From Psychrobacter sp. Choline-02u-9 (GTDB lineage: Bacteria > Pseudomonadota > Gammaproteobacteria > Pseudomonadales > Moraxellaceae): a stretch of 64,000 nt of DNA. The notes beneath the pieces were generated by a model, which was given only the letters and a program-made list of their open reading frames with translations, was not told the origin of the DNA and made no database searches. Positions 47,421 to 56,329 of this stretch are shown one piece after another. How positions within the stretch are numbered: position 1 is the stretch's first letter; each line of letters starts with the position of its first letter. Where the stretch lies: the NCBI RefSeq assembly GCF_002836505.1, contig NZ_PJBF01000046.1:1-64000 (forward strand), read 5' to 3'. A program made the translations under genes and the position numbers.

Positions 47421-47486
47421 TTAGTTATAAGCTGTGCATAGCTTGGTCATAAATTAATTACTAGCTAATTAAAATACTATATAAAC

Positions 47487-47514
47487 AAAGCCTTGCGTTA
47501 AGCAGGGCTTTTTT
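47487..47514 (+). terminator. Terminator after the GlsB-like gene
   Basis: AAGCCTTGC and GCAGGGCTT pair with one G-T wobble around GTTAA and are followed by a T-run. Confidence 0.88.
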
Positions 47515-47654
47515 ATGCCATTTATCATCGAAATTTAGTCTTTCTATATACATATAGCATCATATGACTGCGAAAGTATTGATAAGCATTACTTTTGTCC
47601 CCATTTATCTTATAATATCAACCCTATTTTGTCCTTATCATTGAGGTGAGCGTT

Positions 47655-48209
47655 ATGGCACTACTCCCTATCTTAAGTTACCCAGATCCTCGCTTGCGTA
47701 CTATCGCCAAGCCTGTCAAGGAAGTGACTGCTGAAATCAAAACCTTAATCGCAGACATGATCGAGACGATGTATGATGCTCAAGGCATTGGGCTTGCAGC
47801 CAGTCAAGTGGATCATCATATTCAGCTTATCGTTATGGATTTGTCTGAAGACAAAAGCTCTCCTAGAGTTTTTATCAATCCAAAAGTCACGCCACTGGTA
47901 GAAGAAAAGCAACCGTATGAAGAAGGCTGCTTATCTGTACCTAATGTCTATGACAAAGTCGAGCGTCCTAATAAAGTCCGTATCGAAGCGTTAGACGGTA
48001 ACGGTGAGGTCATCGATGAGGTAGTTGAAGGATTGCTTGCTGTTTGTATCCAACATGAAATGGATCACCTAAATGGCGTAATCTTCGTTGACTACTTGTC
48101 TCGTCTTAAACAGACTCGTGCTCGTGATAAAGTCCGCAAAGTTCTTAAAATACGTGAAAAGCAAGAATCTCAATCAGCAGAAAAACAGACACAAGCCGTC
48201 AATTCTTAA
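47655..48209 (+). CDS. def: Peptide deformylase
   Basis: Def removes the formyl group from the N-terminal methionine of new proteins. The 184-residue protein has the three motifs [10 protein letters not shown] (44-53), EGCLS with metal ligand Cys92, and QHEMDH with His134, Glu135 and His138. ATG 47655 is used instead of GTG 47646 because GAGGTGAG lies just upstream. The C-terminal 15 residues are a Gln/Ser/Lys-rich tail not seen in E. coli. fmt does not follow, so it is apart from the usual def-fmt operon and could be one of two copies. Confidence 0.95.
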   Translation: MALLPILSYPDPRLRTIAKPVKEVTAEIKTLIADMIETMYDAQGIGLAASQVDHHIQLIVMDLSEDKSSPRVFINPKVTPLVEEKQPYEEGCLSVPNVYDKVERPNKVRIEALDGNGEVIDEVVEGLLAVCIQHEMDHLNGVIFVDYLSRLKQTRARDKVRKVLKIREKQESQSAEKQTQAVNS

Positions 48210-48349
48210 AGCCCTACTCTTTATTCTTATCTTTTTATTTCGTCTTTATCCTTCACATAGTTACGTCTACAGTGGGTGTTAATATTTAGCATTCACTGTT
48301 TGGCGATAATTTTTCTAACCGATACAGTTTCCACAAAAGGTTTACTACT

Positions 48350-49531
48350 ATGACAATGATCAAAATTGACCAATATTTTGAACCTGCCAGCTGGCAGAAA
48401 TTTACCAAGGCTGCTGAAGGTCGCGAGACGCCTTTCTTAGTAGTTGACCTTAGTCGTATCGAAACCAAATACCACGAAATGGTAAGCCTGTTTCCTAATG
48501 CAAAACTGCATTATGCAATGAAAGCTAGCCCGGCGGTGGAAGTAATCGATCTACTAGCAAACCTTGGTTCAAACTTTGACTGTGCCTCTATTTATGAGCT
48601 TGATCGCGTGCTTGGTTGCGGCGTTGAGCCATCTCGTATTTCGTATGGCAACACCATCAAAAAAGCTGAACATGTTAAATATGCTTTTGAGAAAGGCATC
48701 GATCTATATGCGACTGACTCAGAAGCGGATCTAAAAAACATTGCCAAACACGCTCCAGGTTCTAAAGTATTTGTGCGTATCTTGGTGCAAGGATCAGAGA
48801 CAGCAGAATGGCCATTATCACGTAAGTTTGGTTGCCATCCTAATATGGCAATCGACCTACTGGTTCAAGCACGCGAGCTTGGCTTGGTTCCTTATGGTAT
48901 CTCGTTCCACGTCGGTAGCCAGCAAAAAGACGTCGCTGCATGGGATGATGCATTATCTAAAGTTAAATATATGTTTGACTGGATGAAGAACGAAGAAGGT
49001 ATCAAGCTGCAAATGATTAATTTGGGTGGTGGCTTCCCGACCAATTACATCAGCGAAGTTAACCCTATTAAAGTCTATGCAGAAGAGATTACCAGCTATC
49101 TGACTGACGACTATAATGATGACGAAATGCCGGAGATTATTTTAGAGCCGGGTCGTTCGTTGGTTGGTGGTTCGGGCGTGTTGGTCAGTGATGTGGTACT
49201 GATCTCTCGTAAGTCTGATACCGATTTGACTCGTTGGGTATATACCGATGTTGGTCTATTCCAAGGCTTAATCGAGACGCTAGGTGAAGCTATCAAGTAC
49301 CCTGTCTATACGCCCAAGATGGAAACGTCTACCAGCGAAGGTACAGTAGTACTGGCAGGCCCAACCTGTGATTCAACTGATATTATGTATGAAGAAGCAG
49401 GCTATCAGCTACCAGAAGAGCTTGAGATTGGTGATAAAATCTACTGGCTCACTACTGGTGCTTATACCAACTCTTACTCATCGGTAGAGTTCAATGGTTT
49501 TCCACCGCTCGAAGTGGTTTATATTGACTAG
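48350..49531 (+). CDS. Type III PLP-dependent ornithine/lysine decarboxylase
   Basis: The 393-residue protein is a fold III (alanine racemase-like) decarboxylase. PLP would be bound by Lys58 (HYAMKASP). The Gly-rich phosphate-binding motif NLGGGFPTNY, EPGRSLVG and the active-site cysteine in GPTCDSTD are present. It should make putrescine (or cadaverine) for polyamine synthesis. The choice between ornithine and lysine cannot be fixed by sequence alone. It is shorter than eukaryotic ODC and similar to bacterial ODC/LDC enzymes. A strong terminator follows. Confidence 0.9.
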   Translation: MTMIKIDQYFEPASWQKFTKAAEGRETPFLVVDLSRIETKYHEMVSLFPNAKLHYAMKASPAVEVIDLLANLGSNFDCASIYELDRVLGCGVEPSRISYGNTIKKAEHVKYAFEKGIDLYATDSEADLKNIAKHAPGSKVFVRILVQGSETAEWPLSRKFGCHPNMAIDLLVQARELGLVPYGISFHVGSQQKDVAAWDDALSKVKYMFDWMKNEEGIKLQMINLGGGFPTNYISEVNPIKVYAEEITSYLTDDYNDDEMPEIILEPGRSLVGGSGVLVSDVVLISRKSDTDLTRWVYTDVGLFQGLIETLGEAIKYPVYTPKMETSTSEGTVVLAGPTCDSTDIMYEEAGYQLPEELEIGDKIYWLTTGAYTNSYSSVEFNGFPPLEVVYID

Positions 49532-49548
49532 TATTTGTAATGTTTCAC

Positions 49549-49589
49549 AAAAAAGCGCGGCACGGTTAATACCCGTGTCGCGCTTTTTT
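49549..49589. terminator. Bidirectional terminator between the decarboxylase and the secretin-like gene
   Basis: AAAAGCGCG-CACGG pairs with CCGTG-CGCGCTTTT around a short loop, with six A before and six T after. Confidence 0.92.
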
Positions 49590-49608
49590 GTGCGTAATGA
49601 ATTAATAA

Positions 49609-50535
49609 CTAGTCAACTCTTAAAGAAATAGGCACGCTATTATTGTTATTAATAGTTCGGCTACCGTTACTGGCGCTACTGCTTGAGTTTTGTGAAACTT
49701 GGCCAATCGTCACCCACTGCCCACGTGGCACGATAATCGTACTGTTCAATCTTTGACCCCGAATAGCATTGCTAGCACTGTTAGTAGAATTGTTAGTAGA
49801 ACTCATTTGATTATAAGGTGAATTCGGCTGCACTAACCTTTCTTCCACTTGGGATAGTTGTACTTCCACCTGTCCATTAGGCAGCAGTCTTGGTGTGACG
49901 GCAATACCTTGTGTCGTTGGCAGTAGTATTTGCTGCTGAATCACGATCTGTGGTTTGAAGTTATCGTTAGCTGAACGATGATAAGTTGAATGATTATTAG
50001 GATTATAGGTTTGGGTGAGCGAGTAGAGCGTACCTGTGCTGATGCTCGCCGCACTGCCAGACAACGTTTGTACTTGATATAGATTACTACTCTGCTGCTG
50101 GCTGCTACGTTGACTAATAATCCCTGCACCTTGAATACCACGATTGGTAATAATAACCTGACCCTGCTGAATACTACCTTGCCTGCTACTACTATTGCCA
50201 ACACGTACGGCGACCGTCAATGCCTGTGGCTGACGGTCAATCTGAGACAACAATTGCTGTACCGCCTGATAATTGCGTGCCGTCGTTCGCAGTACCAATT
50301 TATCTTGATAGGTAGTCACTGTACCACCGTCTGCGCTACTATTTAATTGCTGCCTAACTGCAGGTAACAAATTAGCCCCGCTATAAGTATGGATAACATA
50401 GGTTTGAGAAGTACTGGCTTGTACGGTAATTGGTAGAACCGTTAGACTCAATGCAAAGGCTGATAGGCTTGCAAGGTTGATGGTACAAACAGCACCAATC
50501 AGTCTATGACTAATATAACGTTTAATGCTATTCAT
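49609..50535 (-). CDS. Exported protein with secretin N1-like domain
   Basis: The 308-residue protein has a signal peptide (about 1-40) followed by a region resembling a secretin N1/NolW-type domain (residues 44-110: SQTYVIHTYSGANLLPAVRQ and RNYQAVQQLLSQIDRQPQALTVAVRV). It ends with a short segment like the start of a secretin barrel (GIAVTPRLLPNGQVEVQLS and RGQWVTIGQ). It is rich in Gln, Ser and Asn. It lacks a full secretin channel domain, so it is unlikely to form a pore alone. No pilus or secretion genes are adjacent. Its role is unknown. Confidence 0.7.
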   Translation of the reverse strand: MNSIKRYISHRLIGAVCTINLASLSAFALSLTVLPITVQASTSQTYVIHTYSGANLLPAVRQQLNSSADGGTVTTYQDKLVLRTTARNYQAVQQLLSQIDRQPQALTVAVRVGNSSSRQGSIQQGQVIITNRGIQGAGIISQRSSQQQSSNLYQVQTLSGSAASISTGTLYSLTQTYNPNNHSTYHRSANDNFKPQIVIQQQILLPTTQGIAVTPRLLPNGQVEVQLSQVEERLVQPNSPYNQMSSTNNSTNSASNAIRGQRLNSTIIVPRGQWVTIGQVSQNSSSSASNGSRTINNNNSVPISLRVD

Positions 50536-50612
50536 ACCTACTCCCTTGCTGCTATTAAGTCATCGAGCCATCAGTTATAACGCTAAACTTGACCGTCAAC
50601 CATAAATAGTCG

Positions 50613-51443
50613 TTAGTCACTTAATCCAAGTACATCTTGCATGTTGTACTGACCTACTTCCTGCTCAACAACCCAAGTTGCGGCACGTACTGCACCAGCG
50701 GCAAATGTCATGCGCGCGCGTGCACGATGGGTAATCTCGACCACTTCGCCATCTGCGATAAACATCACAGTATGATCACCTACGATTTCGCCACCACGTA
50801 CTGCGTGAATACCAATTGTCCCAGATTCGCGCTCGCCAGTTTGTCCTTCGCGGCCATAGATAGCAACGTCTTTTAGGTTCTGTCCACGCGCTTCCGCGAC
50901 GGCTTCGGCCATCATATACGCCGTACCAGAAGGCGCATCAATTTTATGCTTATGATGTGCCTCAATGATTTCTACATCAGCATCATTACCAAACGCTTTG
51001 GCAGCCATACCGAGTAGCTTCAATGATAAATTGACGCCTGTCGAATAGTTGCCCGCATATACGATAGTGATTTTCTCACTTGCTTTTGCCAGCACTTGTT
51101 CTTGCTGTTCATTGAATCCTGTGGTACCGATGACCATAGCAACATTATGCTCAGCACAAACTTGCATGTTTTCTTCAGTGGCATCAGGCAAGCTAAAATC
51201 AATCAGTACATCGATATCGTTAATCACAGCGGCTAAGTCATCAACGATTTGCACGTTTAAATGACCGATAGCAGCAACTTCGCCGGCATCTGCTCCAACT
51301 AGGCTAGACCCTTGACGCTCAATTGCTGCTTTTAATGTAGTTTGCGGGTTATTCTGTACTGCCTCGATAAGCATACGACCCATACGGCCGCCTGCACCAA
51401 TTACCCCAACATTGATAGATTTATTATTTACTTGTTCGCTCAT
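50613..51443 (-). CDS. dapB: 4-hydroxy-tetrahydrodipicolinate reductase
   Basis: DapB reduces the product of DapA in lysine and meso-diaminopimelate synthesis using NAD(P)H. The 276-residue protein has the Rossmann motif VGVIGAGGRMGRM (12-24), the VIGTTGF segment, and the catalytic HHKHKIDAPSGTA. It lies downstream of dnaJ on the same strand, with a dnaJ terminator between; the dnaJ-dapB order occurs in other gammaproteobacteria. Mpl, in the same window, also uses diaminopimelate-containing peptide. Confidence 0.96.
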   Translation of the reverse strand: MSEQVNNKSINVGVIGAGGRMGRMLIEAVQNNPQTTLKAAIERQGSSLVGADAGEVAAIGHLNVQIVDDLAAVINDIDVLIDFSLPDATEENMQVCAEHNVAMVIGTTGFNEQQEQVLAKASEKITIVYAGNYSTGVNLSLKLLGMAAKAFGNDADVEIIEAHHKHKIDAPSGTAYMMAEAVAEARGQNLKDVAIYGREGQTGERESGTIGIHAVRGGEIVGDHTVMFIADGEVVEITHRARARMTFAAGAVRAATWVVEQEVGQYNMQDVLGLSD

Positions 51444-51545
51444 GTTTTTACCTTAGATGTTTTATATTTAGTGAAACTATTTTTGACTATCATTTATCGT
51501 AAGTTTAGCAAATATCATCACATGAATGGCTTTTTATACCATCAA

Positions 51546-51583
51546 TAAAAAGCCCAAAGGTTTCATGTGAAACCTTTGGGCTT
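51546..51583 (-). terminator. Terminator after dnaJ
   Basis: On the minus strand AAGCCCAAAGGTTTCA and its complement form a 16-base-pair stem around a short loop, followed by TTTTA. The loop end happens to resemble half of parS (see rejected items). Confidence 0.92.
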
Positions 51584-51616
51584 AGTTTAATACTAGCTAC
51601 TTAGTTAGATTATTTC

Positions 51617-52753
51617 TTAATCGAATAAGTCGCCGATTTTTTTGAAGAATGACTTCTTATGCGGCGACTGTTGATGCTTGCTATCGTCATCCAACGTGTC
51701 TTGGAATTGGCGTAGCAAGTCTTTTTGCTCACGAGTCAGATTCACTGGCGTTTCAATAACCACACGGCAAATCAAATCACCTTTCATGGTAGTACGGACT
51801 GGCGTTACGCCTTTGCCGCGTACACGCAGTAACTTACCGCTTTGCGTACCTTCTGCCACTTTGATTTTTACTTTGCCATCTAAGGTTGGGATTTCGACTT
51901 CTTTGCCCAATGCTGCATCAGTAATGCTTACTGGTACATCCATATATAGGTCAGCGCCTTGACGGGTAAAGACATTGTGCTGTTTGACGCGTACTTCGAC
52001 ATATAGATCGCCGTTTTGTACGCCAGCGCCGCCTGCCTCGCCTTCGCCTGCTAGACGAACGCGATCACCATCATCGACGCCTGCAGGGATAGAGACTTCT
52101 AACGTGCGTGATTTGTCTTTTACGCCGTTACCATGACAGTCCGAACAAGGGTTTTTGATCTGTTTACCAGTACCGCCGCAATGAGGACAAGCTTGCTGTA
52201 CCGCAAAGAAACCTTGCTGCATACGTACTTGACCTTGGCCATGACAAGTCTGACAGGTGACCACATCAGACGCATTTTTTGCCCCTTTACCATCACAGGT
52301 ATCACAAGGCGCAGGAGCCGTGAAACTGATTTCTTTTTTGCAGCCACGTACGGCTTCTTCTAATGTCAGCTCAATCACATAACGCAAGTCAGAGCCGCGA
52401 CGCGAACGCCCACCGCCGCCGCCACGCTGCTGACCGAAGATATCACCGAAGTTACCAAAGATATCGCCAAAGATATCTTGGAAGTTGCCACCACCTGCGC
52501 CGCCGAAGCCGCCGCCACCCATGCCGTTTTCAAAGGCTGCATGGCCCATACGGTCGTAGGCTGAACGTTTCTCTTCGTCGCTTAATACTTCATAAGCCAT
52601 TGAAGCTTCTTTGAATTTGTCTTCCGAATCAGGATCATCAGAGTTGCGATCTGGATGGTATTTCATGGCAAGCTTACGGTAGGCTCGCTTAATTTCTTTG
52701 CTGTCAGCGGTCTTGCTGACACCTAATATTTCATAAAAATCGCGCTTACTCAT
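51617..52753 (-). CDS. dnaJ: Chaperone DnaJ
   Basis: DnaJ delivers unfolded proteins to DnaK and stimulates its ATPase. The 378-residue protein has the J-domain (1-70, HPD at 33-35), a Gly/Phe-rich linker including an NFGDIFG segment, four CxxCxGxG zinc repeats (about 140-215), and the C-terminal substrate domains. ATG 52753 is used instead of 52780 because it follows AGGAGAG and gives the standard [10 protein letters not shown] start. dnaK is not in this window. The window also carries the related cbpA. Confidence 0.97.
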   Translation of the reverse strand: MSKRDFYEILGVSKTADSKEIKRAYRKLAMKYHPDRNSDDPDSEDKFKEASMAYEVLSDEEKRSAYDRMGHAAFENGMGGGGFGGAGGGNFQDIFGDIFGNFGDIFGQQRGGGGGRSRRGSDLRYVIELTLEEAVRGCKKEISFTAPAPCDTCDGKGAKNASDVVTCQTCHGQGQVRMQQGFFAVQQACPHCGGTGKQIKNPCSDCHGNGVKDKSRTLEVSIPAGVDDGDRVRLAGEGEAGGAGVQNGDLYVEVRVKQHNVFTRQGADLYMDVPVSITDAALGKEVEIPTLDGKVKIKVAEGTQSGKLLRVRGKGVTPVRTTMKGDLICRVVIETPVNLTREQKDLLRQFQDTLDDDSKHQQSPHKKSFFKKIGDLFD

Positions 52754-53176
52754 GCTCTCTCCTATCGTCTTTACAGCCACACCGGCTTGTCAAATCATCA
52801 GCTCAATTGATAACTGTCTTAATCTTATTCGTGATTCTTAGCTAGTGGATATGTATAATGTTTCACATGAAACATAACAACTCACTAGGCCATAGAACCA
52901 TAATGCTTAGACTTAACCAACAAATACGGTGAAGGCTGCTTAGCCAAATCAATTATAAAAAGTTTGCGCTATTTATGGAGATGGTCTGCTGATTTATCAA
53001 GCTCTTAAATGATGAAATTAGCAGTTGGCATCGCTGCGGCAAAAGCCAAACGATTCATTAAGGTTACTGCAAAGCTTTTCGTACCTGAGCGATGCCCAGT
53101 CGTGCTAATATTTACCGCCACATCTACGGTCATTTATACTCATAGTGATGACGATTGCGACAAGGTATCAAGTCTT
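52754..53176. other. Divergent intergenic region dnaJ / DUF2939 gene
   Basis: About 420 bases contain a parS-like site (52859-52874) and the presumed promoters. An in-frame upstream extension of the DUF2939 gene to 53009 has no ribosome binding site and disturbs the signal anchor, so it is not accepted. Confidence 0.55.
52859..52874. promoter_or_regulatory. parS-like ParB binding site (15/16)
   Basis: The sequence is TGTTTCACATGAAACA, with one central change from the parS consensus. It is intergenic, upstream of dnaJ. It has intact outer half-sites and is one of three such sites within 20 kb. Confidence 0.7.
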
Positions 53177-53827
53177 ATGAAAAAGCTGGTTATTCTATTA
53201 ATCATCATTGCGGTAGCAGTGTATGCAGGTTCGCCTTATTACAGTGCTTATCAGCTCAAAAACGCTTATGACGATAAAGACGGTGCCACTATCGCAGCGG
53301 CTATTGATTATGAGCAAGTGCGACCAAGCGTCCAAAATCAGCTAACCAGCCAATTTGCGACGACAATGACTAAGTACCCACTAATTTCTGAGTTGGGCGG
53401 TGAGCCGTTGACCGAAGCCGCGAATGGTTTTATCGCGCAGGCAGTTGAAGGGGCTATCACTCCGCAAAATATCGAAAAAGTGATTAATACCCAAGGTCAA
53501 GCCAATACAGCAACCAAAGAGCTAGCCGCAGCATGGGCCATCGCTAGCGATCAAGTTGACTTGAAAAACCTAATTCAGAGCTTAATCATTCAGCGTGGTG
53601 ATGTCGATGCCGTGGTCAAAAGCCAAATGCAGCAAGTCATGAAAAAACAAGCTGCCGAACTTGAACAGCATGTCGCCCAAGGCAATGACAGTGAAAAGCC
53701 AACGCTTAGCTACTGCGGTATCAACTGCTTTAGTATTAGTGGTCAGGTAAAAGGCTACCCTCTCACTATCGAGATGCAGCGTGAAGGGCTTATCAATTGG
53801 AAAATTATTGATATTGTCTTACCATAA
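53177..53827 (+). CDS. DUF2939 domain protein with N-terminal membrane anchor
   Basis: The 216-residue protein has an N-terminal hydrophobic anchor (MKKLVILLIIIAVAVYAG) and then the DUF2939 pattern YYSAYQLKNAYDDKDGATIAAAIDYEQVRPSVQNQL, with a C-terminal domain ending in WKIIDIVLP. A paired cysteine CGINC is near residue 178. The family function is unknown. ATG 53177 is chosen because it opens the anchor and AAGGT lies about ten bases upstream. It is a single gene with a bidirectional terminator after it. Confidence 0.82.
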   Translation: MKKLVILLIIIAVAVYAGSPYYSAYQLKNAYDDKDGATIAAAIDYEQVRPSVQNQLTSQFATTMTKYPLISELGGEPLTEAANGFIAQAVEGAITPQNIEKVINTQGQANTATKELAAAWAIASDQVDLKNLIQSLIIQRGDVDAVVKSQMQQVMKKQAAELEQHVAQGNDSEKPTLSYCGINCFSISGQVKGYPLTIEMQREGLINWKIIDIVLP

Positions 53828-53872
53828 ATTATTTAAGACAGCTTTTGAGATGCAAAAATGTCTGAATAGAAC

Positions 53873-53916
53873 CAAAAAAACCGCCCTATGAACTGATTCA
53901 TAAGGCGGTTTTTTTA
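53873..53916. terminator. Bidirectional terminator DUF2939 gene / DsbC-like gene
   Basis: ACCGCC-TATGAA pairs with TTCATA-GGCGGT across one mismatch, with seven A before and seven T after. Confidence 0.9.
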
Positions 53917-53980
53917 CATTGTTTAGCAGTCCAATATCTTAAAGTTTTGAATTGCTAGAACACCCAACCATACCAGTCGA

Positions 53981-55045
53981 TTATTCAACACCCAAGAATT
54001 CTAGAAATTCTGGGCTTTCAAAACTCGCCTGATATAGCACGCCATCTTCACGATAGATTGCAGGCGTCGCCATTACCGCGAGTCCAGCTGCTTTTTCACG
54101 ATTGGGTGTCACATGGTCAACTGTACAACTTGCTGATGCAGGCGTCATTTCACCCTGTAGCATCGCTTTGTCAAATGCCTGACGACGACTGTCTTCATCC
54201 GCTTGGCACCAGATACCACGCATCTGCTTCGGTGACGCATCATATATCGGATAGCCGATGACATTGACCGTCACGCCTTTTGCATTGAGTGATGGCACTT
54301 GGTGATGCAGGCGGCGGCAGTAAGGGCAGTTCACATCATCTGCCACATAGATAACGGCTCTCTCAGTAGTGGTCGCTGGATAAGTAATCAGCTGGCTTTT
54401 GTCCAATGACGCAAACACCGACTGGTTTTTATGTTTTTCAAAGTTCTCATCGAGGCCGATAAATTGACCGTTTTCGATGACTGATATTTCACCATCGGTA
54501 ATATACTGCGCATCATCTGATAGTAAAAACGGCACGCCTTCTAGGGTTGCGCCCCAGATGACCCCCGGTACTGCGGTATAAAAGAATGGTGTTTTCGCGC
54601 TCATGCTCTTAAGCGCCGCCATATTTGCTAGCATAGACGATTTGACTGAGGCACTGACAGGTTTGCCTACTTGCGTACTCGTGCTACGTACTGGTGTTTT
54701 GGTGACAACTTGCTTACTTGGGTTTTTCTGTAGCTCACCCTGAATGACGTAACGACCATCTTCGGTGATGTGCAGCGGCAACTGGCCAGCCAAATTCACT
54801 TGATACATATTGGGCAGTTTGGATGGCACAATAGAAGTAATCTTTGTTTTGATGCCTGCTTGGGTCAGTACTTGGCGCAATCGCTTATCAACAGTCGCAC
54901 TCACTGCTTGAGCTAATTGCGAATTTGTAGTGCTTTGCGTTACGTTATTGCTATTAGCATCCGCTGAACTTGGCTGAGCGCAAGCAGTGGTTGCTAATAG
55001 CATGACGCTGATTAGGCTAGCGGACTTACATACAGGTAGTGTCAC
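53981..55045 (-). CDS. DsbC-like thiol:disulfide isomerase with two N-terminal dimerisation-type domains
   Basis: The 354-residue protein has a signal peptide (cleavage probably after Ala23). It ends in a thioredoxin-fold domain with CPYC (240-243), a structural cysteine pair Cys280 and Cys307, and cis-Pro328 (ATPA), as in periplasmic disulfide isomerase DsbC. E. coli DsbC has one N-terminal dimerisation domain. Here two segments look like it: 52-106 (LRQVLTQAGIKTKI to ITEDGRYVIQGEL) and about 150-191 (YTAVPGVIWGATLEGVPFL to DDAQYITDGEI). The protein is about 120 residues longer than DsbC. A Thr/Ser/Lys-rich linker joins the copies. Its partner DsbB, of the separate oxidation path, is also in the window. 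Confidence 0.9.
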   Translation of the reverse strand: MTLPVCKSASLISVMLLATTACAQPSSADANSNNVTQSTTNSQLAQAVSATVDKRLRQVLTQAGIKTKITSIVPSKLPNMYQVNLAGQLPLHITEDGRYVIQGELQKNPSKQVVTKTPVRSTSTQVGKPVSASVKSSMLANMAALKSMSAKTPFFYTAVPGVIWGATLEGVPFLLSDDAQYITDGEISVIENGQFIGLDENFEKHKNQSVFASLDKSQLITYPATTTERAVIYVADDVNCPYCRRLHHQVPSLNAKGVTVNVIGYPIYDASPKQMRGIWCQADEDSRRQAFDKAMLQGEMTPASASCTVDHVTPNREKAAGLAVMATPAIYREDGVLYQASFESPEFLEFLGVE

Positions 55046-55264
55046 AGAGAGATTCCTATCTGGTTTTTAATAATGGCAGTTTTCAATATTAAGACCAATT
55101 CCAAAGCTACCACTCACTGAAAGGTAGCAATACATTTTCTGATTAGTCAGCTTTTTGGAATTGGTTTAAACATTGTCTATCATAAAAATATAGATAAAAA
55201 AGACTGTAGCATATGGGATAGTTTTGCAAAGCACTAAATGGCTAATGTCGCAAAACTGCTATAG

Positions 55265-55711
55265 TCAATCCAAAATAAAAGAAGTACAACCCATATTATG
55301 AAATAGTTTAGGTAGATTATTCTCCATCCAACCTTGTCGTAGAAACTTAGCTTGTGCCCATTTCTTTTCAATAGGATTTAAGTCAGGACTATAGGATGGT
55401 AGAAATAAAAGCCTGTGACCATGCCTATTCAGAAGACTTTTCACTCGTTTATGAAAGCTGGCATTATCCATGACGATTACGCATTTAGTTTTAAGGCTTG
55501 GAATGAGCGTGTATTTGCACCAGTCATAGAATATATCGCCATTGATGTTTTTCTCAAAGTAATCAAGCGCAAAAAGCATCTTTTCATACAGAGCACCGAT
55601 GACATTGGTACGTTTTTTAGCTTGCCAATTGTAGCTATCAATACAAGGTTTACCTATCGGTGCATAGCCATAAGGACGAATAGTTTCAGCCTCAAAGCCA
55701 CTCTCATCCAT
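55265..55711 (-). CDS. IS630 transposase, downstream frame (DDE domain)
   Basis: This frame encodes the catalytic half of an IS630 transposase: MDESGFE (first Asp), VMDNASFH (second Asp) and SPDLNPIEKKW (Glu), in IS630 order. Its own ATG is internal to the real product. The coding sequence continues upstream, without a stop, to the T8 run at 55806-55813, where a -1 shift from the upstream frame would join them (KTLAHPKACSIKRAVYKN). The full protein would be about 278 residues, typical for IS630. Confidence 0.9.
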   Translation of the reverse strand: MDESGFEAETIRPYGYAPIGKPCIDSYNWQAKKRTNVIGALYEKMLFALDYFEKNINGDIFYDWCKYTLIPSLKTKCVIVMDNASFHKRVKSLLNRHGHRLLFLPSYSPDLNPIEKKWAQAKFLRQGWMENNLPKLFHNMGCTSFILD

Positions 55712-55757
55712 ATAGACAACGGGATAGCCTTGCTGCTTAAAATGATCAAGCTTATTC

Positions 55758-56105
55758 TTATATACCGCTCTTTTTATTGAACACGCTTTTGGATGTGCTA
55801 AGGTCTTTTTTTTGGCTGATATTTAATCTTTTTAAGGCATAGCCAATACCTGATTTACTACAGTTTAAACGACGAGCTCGCTCATACAGGTAGTCATCTG
55901 GGTATTGATTAACGTCTTGTAGAAGGGCTTCATTGGGTATACTGCTTGGCGTTTTGACTCTGGTCGTTTGGATGCTTGGGTCTATAAGCCAGCGCTGTAG
56001 TGTACTCTTGCTGATATTATAAAAAATACAGGCCTGACGGATGCTCATGTCTTTTTGCTCAATGTTTTTGATAACTTGTGCTCGAAAATCTGCTGAGTAG
56101 GTCAT
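55758..56105 (-). CDS. IS630 transposase, upstream frame (helix-turn-helix)
   Basis: The 115-residue frame holds the helix-turn-helix DNA-binding part (IRQACIFYNISKSTLQRWL and NCSKSGIGYALKRLNI). After A8 (minus strand, complement of 55806-55813) it runs out into an unrelated tail ending KKSGI. A -1 slip on A8 gives continuity with the downstream catalytic frame. A8 is a classical slippery sequence for IS630 and related elements, so this is probably programmed frameshifting rather than decay. Confidence 0.88.
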   Translation of the reverse strand: MTYSADFRAQVIKNIEQKDMSIRQACIFYNISKSTLQRWLIDPSIQTTRVKTPSSIPNEALLQDVNQYPDDYLYERARRLNCSKSGIGYALKRLNISQKKDLSTSKSVFNKKSGI

Positions 56106-56329
56106 CTTTTATATTTCTCTTTGCTTGGTTTAAAAGCATTGTACCTTTTCTATTTTGGACTGACTATACTTAGTTTTAAGAGGTAGGCAACACAGCTAGA
56201 TAATAGACATAAATACAATATAGCAGACCGCAAAAAGCAGCACACTAAGTAGCGGCTGCTAATGGGTTTAGAATGATAATTTCAAGACAAGTATTAATGC
56301 CAAAGCTTAATAATTTCAGTGCTCATTTC

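Larger units (their letters stand above)
55262..56166 (-). mobile_element. IS630-family insertion sequence
   Basis: The element of about 905 bp has inverted ends: TAGTCAATCCAAAATA from 55262 on the left and, on the complement, TAGTCAGTCCAAAATA ending at 56166 on the right, with similarity continuing to about 30 bases. TA dinucleotides flank both ends, as expected for TA target duplication. It carries two overlapping transposase frames (55758-56105 and 55265-55711). It lies between the DsbC-like gene and the rsuA-family gene and breaks no recognisable gene. Confidence 0.92.

Noticed and set aside
51558-51573. A further parS-like sequence GGTTTCATGTGAAACC
   Set aside because: It matches the consensus at only 13 of 16 positions and is fully explained as the loop-proximal part of the dnaJ terminator stem.
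53009-53176. N-terminal extension of the DUF2939 gene
   Set aside because: The extension has no ribosome binding site and would place a charged segment before the natural membrane anchor that starts at 53177.
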